Assembly (NCBI GenBank): GCA_027858215.1 | Contig: JAQIDD010000149.1 | Coordinates: 1-5,094 of the forward strand | From: Candidatus Delongbacteria bacterium | GTDB lineage: Bacteria; Bacteroidota; Bacteroidia; Bacteroidales; ML635J-15 | Length of the DNA: 5,094 nt | Reading direction: 5' to 3' | Shown: piece by piece, positions 1 through 5,094 of the stretch | How positions within the stretch are numbered: position 1 is the first letter of the stretch | Layout: each line of letters opens with the position of its first letter | The notes under the pieces: generated by a model | Told to the model about the DNA's origin: nothing | The model's database searches: none | Seen by the model: the letters and a program-made list of their open reading frames with translations, nothing else | Program-made: the position numbers and the translations under genes

Positions 1-1
1 A

Positions 2-484
2 TTGTACCATGAAGTAGAAAAAATGACTGAAACAGATACCACAAAACATATTTATGATTTGTATTCAGGAACAGGTTCACTGTCTTTATACCTTGCCAGA
101 AATGCCAAAAAAGTAACAGGCGTGGAAATCGTTGAAGAAGCGGTAAATGATGCAAAAATAAATGCTGAGATCAATGGATTGAGCAATCTCACTTTTTTTG
201 CAGGTGATATGAGGCATGTGTTATCTTCCTCTTTTATCAAAAAAGAGGGGAAACCGGATATCATTGTCCTGGATCCTCCACGGGCAGGAGTACACAAAGA
301 TGTTATCCGGCGGGTGATGGAAGTTTTACCTGAAAAAATTGTGTATGTAAGTTGTAATCCGGCAACACAGGCACGTGATATAAGCCTTATGGAGGAAGCA
401 TTCAAGATAAAAAAAGTACAGCCTGTGGATATGTTTCCTCATACCCATCATGTAGAGAATATTGTGTTGTTGGAAAAAAAATAA
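2..484 (+). CDS. rlmD: 23S rRNA (uracil-C5)-methyltransferase, RlmD/RumA family, 3' part only
   Basis: This is the C-terminal catalytic domain of a TrmA/RlmD-type enzyme, which uses S-adenosylmethionine to methylate C5 of a uridine in 23S rRNA (U1939 in E. coli for RlmD). The gene is cut by the left edge: the first codon in view (TTG, Leu) lies inside the domain, and about 160 residues remain of a protein usually over 400 long. The SAM-binding motif DLYSGTGSLSL is near residues 19-29, followed by the acidic GVE turn near 40-42. Motif IV is DPPRAG near 91-96. The catalytic cysteine lies in YVSCNPATQARD near 115-126, and the family's C-terminal FPHTHHVENIVLL is present. The N-terminal TRAM and Fe-S regions lie outside the window. 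Assignment to RlmD rather than RlmC or TrmA rests on overall resemblance and on Bacteroidota usually carrying an RlmD-like enzyme. The stop is TAA at 482-484. Confidence 0.88.
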   Translation: MYHEVEKMTETDTTKHIYDLYSGTGSLSLYLARNAKKVTGVEIVEEAVNDAKINAEINGLSNLTFFAGDMRHVLSSSFIKKEGKPDIIVLDPPRAGVHKDVIRRVMEVLPEKIVYVSCNPATQARDISLMEEAFKIKKVQPVDMFPHTHHVENIVLLEKK

Positions 485-500
485 TGATTTTATATCTTTG
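470..500 (+). promoter_or_regulatory. probable promoter for the short-chain dehydrogenase gene
   Basis: TATCTTTG at 493-500 matches the Bacteroidota -7 consensus TAnnTTTG. A TTG at 470-472 lies 20 bases upstream, within the 19-21 base spacing expected for the -33 element. The -33 part overlaps the last codons of the methyltransferase gene. A start near 507 would give a leader of about 70 bases before the ATG at 579. A second -7 match, TACTTTTG at 528-535, has no TTG at suitable spacing and is weaker. Confidence 0.5.
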
Positions 501-522
501 CGTCTCTCCGTCTTTGCGGTGA
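496..522 (+). repeat. degenerate CTTTGCG-type intergenic repeat
   Basis: The segment reads as imperfect tandem units of CTTTGCGTCT and CTTTGCGGTGA around a CTCCG variant. Text of this kind (CTTTGCGTCTTTGCGG) recurs between genes in many Bacteroidota and some other bacterial genomes, so this is probably a dispersed relic rather than part of either neighbouring gene. Its first bases coincide with the end of the putative -7 element. Only one copy is in the window, so its dispersed nature is from general knowledge, not shown here. Confidence 0.45.
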
Positions 523-578
523 GTAGTTACTTTTGTTGATACTGATTAGTTACAGATTAAATTTTAAACAATTTTATT

Positions 579-1352
579 ATGAGTCAGATAGCATTAATAA
601 CCGGAGTTACATCAGGAATTGGCGAAGCTGCCGCCGAATTGCTTGTTAAAAATGGTTACAGGGTAATTATCACAGGCCGAAGAAAAGAACGCCTGGTTGC
701 CATAGGTGATAAATTAAAATTGCAACACAACGGCAGGGTGCACACATTGCATTTTGATGTTCGTGATAAATCCGCTGTAGATGAGGCCATTTTAGGTTTG
801 CCCGAAGATATGGCTGATATTGATATTCTGATCAACAACGCCGGGCTTGCATCAGGTTTTGATCCCGTGCAGGATGGTGATGCAGAAGACTGGGATAAAA
901 TGATAGATACCAACATCAAAGGGTTGTTGTATGTTACCCGCAGGGTGGTTCCCGGTATGATTGAAAGAAAAAAAGGACAGATTGTAAACATTGGTTCCAT
1001 TGCGGGAAGGGAAGTCTATCCGAACGGGAATGTTTATTGCGCCACCAAACATGCGGTAGATGCATTGACAAAATCCATGCGTCTGGACCTTTTGGATAAA
1101 GGCATACGTGTATCCCAAATTGCCCCCGGTGCCGTTGACACTGAATTTTCAGTTGTCCGGTTCCATGGGGATGAATCACGTGCAGAAGAAGTGTATAAAG
1201 CCTACGAACCTTTGCATGCTGCTGATGTGGCTGAAACCATCCTGTTTGCAATTTCACGACCACCACACGTAAACATTAACGATATTTTTGTGATGCCGAC
1301 AGCTCAGGCATCTGCCACAGCGTTTCACAAAGATGCTGAAGACACCTGGTAA
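579..1352 (+). CDS. NAD(P)-dependent short-chain dehydrogenase, YdfG-like
   Basis: This is a complete classical short-chain dehydrogenase/reductase of 257 residues, a typical length. The cofactor loop is TGVTSGIG (residues 8-15), and the basic pair Arg34-Arg35 after the second strand suggests NADP(H). Asp60 in FDVRD is placed to contact the adenine. NNAG is at 86-89. The catalytic set is Asn112, Ser140 (NIGSIAG), Tyr153 and Lys157 (YCATK), followed by PG at 183-184. The ending HVNINDIFVMPTAQ resembles E. coli YdfG and yeast YMR226C, which oxidise L-allo-threonine, serine and other 3-hydroxy acids and reduce aldehydes such as malonic semialdehyde. The enzyme is cytosolic and probably tetrameric. 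The ATG at 579 puts the cofactor loop right at the N-terminus, as expected. No Shine-Dalgarno is visible, which is common in this phylum. It is probably transcribed alone. The family call is firm; the substrate is inferred. Confidence 0.93.
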   Translation: MSQIALITGVTSGIGEAAAELLVKNGYRVIITGRRKERLVAIGDKLKLQHNGRVHTLHFDVRDKSAVDEAILGLPEDMADIDILINNAGLASGFDPVQDGDAEDWDKMIDTNIKGLLYVTRRVVPGMIERKKGQIVNIGSIAGREVYPNGNVYCATKHAVDALTKSMRLDLLDKGIRVSQIAPGAVDTEFSVVRFHGDESRAEEVYKAYEPLHAADVAETILFAISRPPHVNINDIFVMPTAQASATAFHKDAEDTW

Positions 1353-1372
1353 CGAGAAATAATGTTGCTCTA

Positions 1373-1396
1373 TTTCAAATAGTGGTTGATTTGAAA
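1373..1396. repeat. short AT-rich inverted repeat
   Basis: TTTCAAAT (1373-1380) and ATTTGAAA (1389-1396) form a perfect 8-base-pair inverted repeat around an 8-base loop, starting 20 bases after the dehydrogenase stop. It has only one G-C pair per arm and no adjacent T-run. It could protect an mRNA 3' end, or it could be chance in AT-rich sequence. Confidence 0.25.
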
Positions 1397-1433
1397 AATT
1401 AACTGGCTTTAATATTATACGGTGAGAAAGTTC

Positions 1434-1504
1434 AAAATAAGGTGTTAGGGGTTAGGTCGTGAGATTCCTTAACCCTTAAACCTAACCCCTTATTTTTATT
1501 TTTT
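1434..1504. terminator. bulged stem-loop between convergent genes, probable bidirectional terminator
   Basis: GGGGTTAGG at 1448-1456 pairs perfectly with CCTAACCCC at 1481-1489 around a 24-base loop. A further 7 pairs form between AAAATAA (1434-1440) and TTATTTT (1490-1496), with 1441-1447 bulged on the left arm only. On the + strand the stem runs into a T-rich tract ending with six T at 1499-1504, which would end the dehydrogenase transcript. Read on the - strand the stem is followed by TTATTTT, a weaker tract that could end the lipoprotein transcript. An alternative pairing with the TTAACCC inside the loop is possible. The position between convergent genes supports the role. Confidence 0.65.
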
Positions 1505-1578
1505 GGACTTTGGATTTTATTCGATTATGCCTGAAAACACAATTTGTTACATTCATCAACCATGTATTAGAAGGCCCC

Positions 1579-2445
1579 TTAATATTGTACTTCAAAATAA
1601 CCGGCTGTGATGCTTATGGTTTGTCCACCACCGTCTTCAACATTAAAGAAAAAGCTTCCCTTTAAAATGTCGTTTTCAGTATCGTGTTTGGATATTGTAG
1701 TAGCTCCCGCAGTAGCCGGCATTTCTGTTAATGATTCCTGGTAATAGGCCATCGCTGGTCCATTTGTGGGATCAATGTTATGTACGCCTTCCTGAATGTT
1801 TTTCGGGAGTTTTAATATGATACTTCGGAATGATGTGTTACTGGAACCTGTGATTTCAATGTAATTCACTGAGGTATCAGAAGTGACAACGGAATTGGCA
1901 TTAAAGGATTCTCCATTGATACTGGCAGTCATCATATTCACGATATGAGTTGAGTCAGTTGTGTTAATATATTTATAGGGTACTTTGGTAAATTCGCCAT
2001 TGGTAATTACCCTTGATGCATTTGAATTTTGTTTATAAGCCCTGAAATTAAATTTCCCGGAAATGGTCCTGTCGTCTTCATTGATTGATGTTATCCGGAC
2101 TTGTCCGGTTCCTGATTCATTATTGCTTGTACTATACACTTCAGCATAAGCACTCGTGTTTGGAATGATAATGCCCTCATGCAAGTTGCTTGCATTCAGT
2201 GTATAAACGCCTTCTTCACCGCTGTAGATGGTAATCTGAATGGTTTGACCATCCGCTGATTGTCCGTAAACCAGGATTTGTTCGTCAGAAACCCTGGCAT
2301 TGGGTTCCGGGCAGCGCCATGTGCTACCGTCAAGAAGTGCGGTCATTAATGGACGATTTATATTGACAGAATTGTCTTCACATGAAGTGGAAATACCCAA
2401 TGTCAATAAAAACAATATCAGAACTATAAATGATCTTATTTTCAT
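1579..2445 (-). CDS. predicted outer-membrane lipoprotein with two DUF6252-like domains
   Basis: This is a 288-residue predicted lipoprotein of unknown function. The N-terminus has Lys2-Arg4, a hydrophobic core (about 6-18) and Cys22 in GISTSC, a relaxed Bacteroidota-type lipobox. Cys22 is followed by Glu-Asp, which may favour export to the cell surface. Two similar beta-rich segments follow. The first (about 34-157) ends with ISGKFNFRA then ITNGEFTKVPY. The second (about 171-288) starts with a similar TASINGESF and ends with LKGSFFFNV then ITAGYFEVQY. The pattern 'GxFxF ... IT.G.F..V.Y' resembles DUF6252 lipoproteins; that name is from memory of the family, not a search. The ATG at 2445 is chosen over a TTG at 2541, because it starts a clean signal peptide and the promoter at 2466-2473 lies between them. 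Stop is TAA. It is the last gene of the minus-strand group, with a 92-base gap from the epimerase gene. Confidence 0.8.
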   Translation of the reverse strand: MKIRSFIVLILFLLTLGISTSCEDNSVNINRPLMTALLDGSTWRCPEPNARVSDEQILVYGQSADGQTIQITIYSGEEGVYTLNASNLHEGIIIPNTSAYAEVYSTSNNESGTGQVRITSINEDDRTISGKFNFRAYKQNSNASRVITNGEFTKVPYKYINTTDSTHIVNMMTASINGESFNANSVVTSDTSVNYIEITGSSNTSFRSIILKLPKNIQEGVHNIDPTNGPAMAYYQESLTEMPATAGATTISKHDTENDILKGSFFFNVEDGGGQTISITAGYFEVQY

Positions 2446-2465
2446 ACTGTATGAATTTTTCAGTG

Positions 2466-2473
2466 CAAATATA
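2466..2473 (-). promoter_or_regulatory. promoter -7 element of the lipoprotein gene
   Basis: On the - strand this reads TATATTTG, a full match to the Bacteroidota -7 consensus TAnnTTTG. The region 19-21 bases upstream is a run of eight T rather than a clean TTG, so the -33 element is weak. A start near 2459 would leave a leader of only about a dozen bases before the ATG at 2445. The element lies in the 92-base gap after the epimerase gene. Confidence 0.55.
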
Positions 2474-2537
2474 CTATAATTAAGACTTAAAAAAAAGTAA
2501 TTTGGATGGCTTGTGACATTAATTAGTTGTAGAAATC

Positions 2538-3407
2538 TCAATTTTTATTCTTGATTTTTTTTAGACAATCTTCCAACGCATCTTCAATCTGATCATATTT
2601 ATATTTGAAACCTGCTTCCAATAATTTCTTTGGTATTACGATGGGGTTATTGATTAAATTCATAAAACCATGACCAAAAATAAGGTTTAAGATAAACGGA
2701 GGGATGCTGAATCTTAGTTTTTTAATATACGATTCTGCCAGAGCTCCAGAAAACTCTTCATTGGTTATGATGGAAGGTGCTGTGAGATTATATATCCCCT
2801 CATAACCGGTATCTTTAATAGCAGTTTCATAAAAAGCAAGCAGATCGGCAATATGTATAAGCGGCATAGGATATTCTCCATGACCTATTTTTGCTCCAAG
2901 CCCCATTTTAAACAACCATGATAATCTGGATAATATGCCGCCATCCCCAAGGACAATACCCAACCTGGTAATAATTGTCCTGGTTTTATCTGTTTCAATT
3001 GATTTCACCGGTGCTTCCCATGCTTTGCAAAGTGTGCCCAGGAAATTATCAGAAAAATCATTGCTGCTTTCGTCATGGTAATGGATATTATTATAGATGC
3101 CAATTGCAGAGGTGCTTATAAAAAGTCCCGGCGGGTTTTCCATGTTGTCAATAACATGGGCTATGTTCTGAGTTGTTAATACGCGGCTGTTGAACATCTT
3201 TTTCCGGTTGTGCTTTGTCCAGTGTTTTGTTATCGGAGTGCCTGCTATATGAATGATTACATCCACTTCTTCAAAAAAGTTTTCAAGTGCGGTTCTGTCA
3301 TAAAGTATTTTCCTCGGAACGCTGATCACCTTTTGTCCCCTGGTTAGAAAATGCTTTTTTATGTTTTTTCCGATAAAGCCATTGCTTCCTGTAACAGCAA
3401 TTATCAT
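2538..3407 (-). CDS. TIGR01777-family NAD(P)-binding epimerase/oxidoreductase (YfcH/SDR39U1-like)
   Basis: This 289-residue protein is an atypical extended short-chain dehydrogenase, usual length about 300. The N-terminal Rossmann loop is TGSNGFIG (residues 6-13). HIAGTPITKHWTKHNRKKMFNSR (about 53-75) matches the family signature in which a Trp and a Lys/Arg-rich helix precede SR. STSAIGIY (98-105) carries the Ser and Tyr of the active-site region; there is no classical YxxxK, as is normal here. WE (130-131), RLGIVLGDGG (148-157), GLG (169-171) and IHIADL (184-189) are further family marks. The C-terminus, PKKLLEAGFKYKYDQIEDAL (259-278), is the DUF1731 tail. The protein is probably cytosolic, with unknown substrate; relatives include E. 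coli YfcH and human SDR39U1. Its ATG overlaps the cdaA stop (ATGA, 3407-3404), so translation is probably coupled to cdaA. Stop is TGA. Confidence 0.88.
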   Translation of the reverse strand: MIIAVTGSNGFIGKNIKKHFLTRGQKVISVPRKILYDRTALENFFEEVDVIIHIAGTPITKHWTKHNRKKMFNSRVLTTQNIAHVIDNMENPPGLFISTSAIGIYNNIHYHDESSNDFSDNFLGTLCKAWEAPVKSIETDKTRTIITRLGIVLGDGGILSRLSWLFKMGLGAKIGHGEYPMPLIHIADLLAFYETAIKDTGYEGIYNLTAPSIITNEEFSGALAESYIKKLRFSIPPFILNLIFGHGFMNLINNPIVIPKKLLEAGFKYKYDQIEDALEDCLKKIKNKN

Positions 3408-4183
3408 AGTCCTACCTCCTTAATTAAAATTAATTTGAGCCTTTCTTTCGTTGTGATTTTATAGATTTTACCTTTTTTTGCAATGCAGACTTCTCCCGTT
3501 TGTTCTGATACGACAATCACAACACTGTCTGTGCGTTCACTCATGCCCACAGCAGCCCTGTGCCGGAGACCCATGTGCTTGGGAAGGTCAACACTTTGGG
3601 AGACCGGCAAGACGCAACCGGCAGCTTTGATTTTATCTCTAAAAATAACAATGGCACCATCATGCAACGGCGCATTCTTATAAAAAATATTATTAATCAA
3701 TCGGTCAGAAATATCCGCATTGATGACTTCCCCACTGCTGACGTAAGTTCTAAGTTCAGAGTCCTTTGAAACGACAATTAATCCACCGGTAAAATTTTCT
3801 GCGAGATGATAAACGGCTTTTACAATGGGTTCAATATGGGATTTACTGACGGGCGTTGTTTTGCTGAAATAACGTATGAATGGTAAGTGCTTGTTCAGAA
3901 AGTTCTGATTCCCCAGCATCAATAAAAATTGCCTGATTTCCTGTTGAAATACAATCAGCAAAGCAATAACACCTACACCAATAACCTGCCCGAGAATGGA
4001 ACCGAGCAGTTCCATATTCATTGCCTTTACAATTAACCAAAACATGTAAATTGAAAACACACCGATAAAAATGCGCATGGCAACGGTGCCTCGTATGAGC
4101 AAATAAAGCTGGTAGAGCAGGAATGCCACTAGGAATATGTCAACAACATCCAGAAAACGGATGGTTATAAATGCGTGTACCAT
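3404..4183 (-). CDS. cdaA: membrane diadenylate cyclase CdaA (c-di-AMP synthase)
   Basis: CdaA condenses two ATP into cyclic di-AMP, the second messenger controlling potassium and osmolyte uptake and cell-wall homeostasis. The protein has 259 residues, close to the usual length of about 270. Three N-terminal membrane segments (about 10-30, 36-54 and 62-79) are followed by a short linker and a cytosolic DAC (DisA_N) domain from about 115. The domain keeps GGLIVV (133-138), the catalytic LHDGA (173-177, Asp175), and GLRHRAAVGMSE (205-216) with the RHR nucleotide-binding motif. It therefore looks fully active. It lies 36 bases downstream of folP, a pairing common in Bacteroidota, unlike the cdaA-cdaR-glmM cluster of Firmicutes; no cdaR or glmM is in the window. 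The ATG at 4183 begins directly before the first membrane segment; no Shine-Dalgarno is seen. The TGA stop overlaps the next start by 4 bases. Confidence 0.93.
   Translation of the reverse strand: MVHAFITIRFLDVVDIFLVAFLLYQLYLLIRGTVAMRIFIGVFSIYMFWLIVKAMNMELLGSILGQVIGVGVIALLIVFQQEIRQFLLMLGNQNFLNKHLPFIRYFSKTTPVSKSHIEPIVKAVYHLAENFTGGLIVVSKDSELRTYVSSGEVINADISDRLINNIFYKNAPLHDGAIVIFRDKIKAAGCVLPVSQSVDLPKHMGLRHRAAVGMSERTDSVVIVVSEQTGEVCIAKKGKIYKITTKERLKLILIKEVGL
3415..3420 (-). promoter_or_regulatory. strong Shine-Dalgarno of the epimerase gene, inside the cdaA coding region
   Basis: On the - strand AGGAGG sits 7 bases before the epimerase ATG at 3407. These bases also encode the Lys-Glu-Val end of CdaA. 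It supports the chosen start and, with the ATGA overlap, translational coupling. Clear Shine-Dalgarno sites are scarce in Bacteroidota, and none is obvious before the other genes here. Confidence 0.75.
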
Positions 4184-4219
4184 AAGTTGCCCGAAGATAT
4201 AAATAATTATTGAAATAAA

Positions 4220-4723
4220 TTACCAATTTGCATTGAAACTGTTTTTTGTTTTCATCATGAGTTTAGTCACCTGTTTTGCTGCAGCTACATCATGTACCCG
4301 TAACATATTAGCCCCTTTCATTAATGCTAAAGCATGTAATGCTGATGATGCCGGAAGGTTGTCGGAAGCGTGAATATTCAAATAGTGTGTTATCATGCTT
4401 TTTCGCGAAATTCCCACCATAACAGGATGTCCAATGATTTTAAAACTGTCTAGATGATGAAGCAACGTATAATTCTGGTCCAGGGTTTTTCCAAAACCAA
4501 AGCCCGGGTCAATAATGACATCATGGACATTTTTGTCTTGTAATATCGCATTTTGTTTATGAAAAAATTCCAAAAGATCACCCGGGAAATCCTTATAGCT
4601 TGGATGCTTTTGCATCGATGCTGGTGTGCCCTGCATATGCATCACGATGTATGGCACCTGCATCTCTGCCACAACATCAAAAATAGATGGATCCATATTT
4701 CCTCCGGAAATATCGTTAATCAT
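4220..4723 (-). CDS. folP: FolP C-terminal half (second segment of the interrupted DHPS)
   Basis: This is the 167-residue segment after the stop, beginning at the first in-frame ATG (codon 120), which is simply the Met of the family's MINDISGG motif. No Shine-Dalgarno precedes it, so independent translation is doubtful. Codon numbers follow the whole gene. It keeps INDIS (121-125), VMHMQGTPASMQ (147-157), DPGFGFGKT (191-199) with the substrate-contacting Asp and Lys, VGISRKS (222-228), and LRVHDV (260-265) at the last barrel strand. The 3' end is complete, with stop TAA, 36 bases before cdaA. Confidence 0.65.
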   Translation of the reverse strand: MINDISGGNMDPSIFDVVAEMQVPYIVMHMQGTPASMQKHPSYKDFPGDLLEFFHKQNAILQDKNVHDVIIDPGFGFGKTLDQNYTLLHHLDSFKIIGHPVMVGISRKSMITHYLNIHASDNLPASSALHALALMKGANMLRVHDVAAAKQVTKLMMKTKNSFNANW

Positions 4724-4744
4724 GCCAACTTTATATTTACCAAT

Positions 4745-4747
4745 TTA
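4745..4747 (-). other. folP: in-frame TAA inside folP
   Basis: Read on the - strand the context is CAA-TAA-ATT. No selenocysteine or pyrrolysine signal would apply to TAA. TAA also ends the rRNA methyltransferase, dehydrogenase, lipoprotein and folP frames in this window, so it is a working stop codon here. Confidence 0.85.
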
Positions 4748-5080
4748 TTGATGTGCAATGTTGGAACGGAATGTATCGACTGATACCGGAATTTCGGCAG
4801 ATATATTTCTGATTATGTCCAATGCTTTTTCCAGCCTGTTCCATTCTGTTTTTTCATCAATAATATCAGCCCCCGGCCTGGAAGACATCCCGCCAGCATC
4901 AATAATATCAGCCCCTTCGTTTATGATTTCTTTTACCCGTTTTTTTATGCTTTCTGATGTTGTATAACGCCCACCATCGTAAAAAGAATCCGGTGTAATA
5001 TTCAGAATTCCCATTACTTTTGGATATTCGAAATCCATAAGTTTTCCCTTGACATTGATAGTCTGTTTTTGAGTAAACAT
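4745..5080 (-). CDS. folP: FolP N-terminal half (first segment of the interrupted DHPS)
   Basis: If the stop is real, this is the product made from the normal start: 111 residues covering the first part of the TIM barrel. It contains VMGILNITPDSFYDGG (22-37), the pterin- and diphosphate-binding first loop; GADIIDAGGMSSRPGA (56-71), the second loop, with Met where many bacteria have Glu in GGESTRPG; and PVSVDT (98-103), whose Asp contacts the pterin. It lacks the second half of the barrel, including the Lys and Arg loops, so it cannot be catalytic alone. Confidence 0.7.
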   Translation of the reverse strand: MFTQKQTINVKGKLMDFEYPKVMGILNITPDSFYDGGRYTTSESIKKRVKEIINEGADIIDAGGMSSRPGADIIDEKTEWNRLEKALDIIRNISAEIPVSVDTFRSNIAHQ

Positions 5081-5094
5081 ATTTTTTGTTCATC

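Larger units (their letters stand above)
4220..5080 (-). pseudogene. folP: dihydropteroate synthase gene interrupted by one in-frame stop
   Basis: FolP joins 6-hydroxymethyl-dihydropterin diphosphate and p-aminobenzoate to make dihydropteroate in folate synthesis, and is the sulfonamide target. The full frame is 286 codons, a normal length, but codon 112 is TAA (4745-4747). Both halves are in the same frame, so this is a substitution-type break, not an indel. The family text 'SVDTFR...INDISGG' has its usual spacing with the stop filling one residue position. All expected motifs on both sides are intact, so decay, if real, is very recent. An in-frame TGA at 5092-5090 upstream fixes the ATG at 5080 as the first possible start. 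The promoter must lie beyond the right edge. Alternatives are a sequencing or assembly error, or readthrough. Family call is very sure; whether the gene is truly dead is not. Confidence 0.8.

Noticed and set aside
52..405. Antisense frame of about 117 residues opposite the methyltransferase gene
   Set aside because: It is a shadow of the conserved coding frame, with no recognisable protein features or start signals.
934..1266. Antisense frames opposite the dehydrogenase gene
   Set aside because: They are shadows of a firmly identified gene and have no domain-like sequence.
1434..1504. A true telomere or CRISPR-like repeat
   Set aside because: There are only two or three imperfect units arranged as an inverted repeat with T-rich flanks, which fits a terminator better.
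2446..2541. N-terminal extension of the lipoprotein from a TTG at 2541, giving a TTGA overlap with the epimerase stop
   Set aside because: The extra 32 residues would bury the signal peptide, the start is TTG, and a good -7 promoter element (2466-2473) lies inside the extension.
3483..3769. Plus-strand open frames opposite the cdaA catalytic domain
   Set aside because: They overlap the conserved DAC motifs on the other strand and encode nothing recognisable.
4745..4747. TAA reassigned as a sense codon
   Set aside because: TAA ends four other family-consistent frames in this window at their expected C-termini, and TGA ends two, so both act as ordinary stops.
4220..5080. A frameshift between the two folP segments
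   Set aside because: The segments differ by an exact multiple of three bases, and translating through the stop gives continuous DHPS sequence with normal spacing.
4908..5093. Open frame from the ATG at 5093 on the - strand, reading over the start of folP
   Set aside because: It is the wrong frame of folP. Its product has no recognisable domain, while the overlapping frame carries clear DHPS motifs.

Overview
The window looks like ordinary chromosome from a member of the Bacteroidota. Three things point there. There are promoter -7 elements of the TAnnTTTG type (TATCTTTG at 493-500 on + and TATATTTG at 2466-2473 on -). A dihydropteroate synthase gene (folP) lies directly upstream of a diadenylate cyclase gene (cdaA), a pairing common in this phylum. 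A lipoprotein also resembles the DUF6252-type proteins of Bacteroidota. Base composition is moderately AT-rich throughout. I see no tRNA or rRNA gene, CRISPR array, insertion sequence or phage gene.

Layout. On the + strand, the 3' part of a 23S rRNA uracil-C5 methyltransferase gene (RlmD/RumA family, cut by the left edge) ends at 484. It is followed by a 94-base gap holding a degenerate CTTTGCG-type repeat and a probable promoter, then a complete YdfG-like short-chain dehydrogenase (579-1352). A 226-base convergent gap (1353-1578) carries a bulged stem-loop that probably terminates transcription from both sides. Everything to the right is on the - strand. Read in transcription order it is folP (5080 to 4220), cdaA (4183 to 3404), an NAD-binding epimerase of the TIGR01777 type (3407 to 2538), and a two-domain outer-membrane lipoprotein (2445 to 1579) with its own promoter.

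How the genes fit together. folP, cdaA and the epimerase gene form a tight unit: a 36-base gap, then a 4-base ATGA overlap with a strong AGGAGG site inside the end of cdaA. This would co-express folate synthesis, c-di-AMP synthesis and an oxidoreductase of unknown substrate. The lipoprotein gene lies 92 bases further on and is probably transcribed mainly from its own promoter.

The most notable observation is that folP is broken by one in-frame TAA at 4745-4747. The reading frame and spacing are kept, and every DHPS motif on both sides is intact. This is either a very recent nonsense mutation in a normally essential gene, a base-call error, or (least likely) a recoded stop. I found no convincing new multi-gene system; the rest is ordinary housekeeping sequence.
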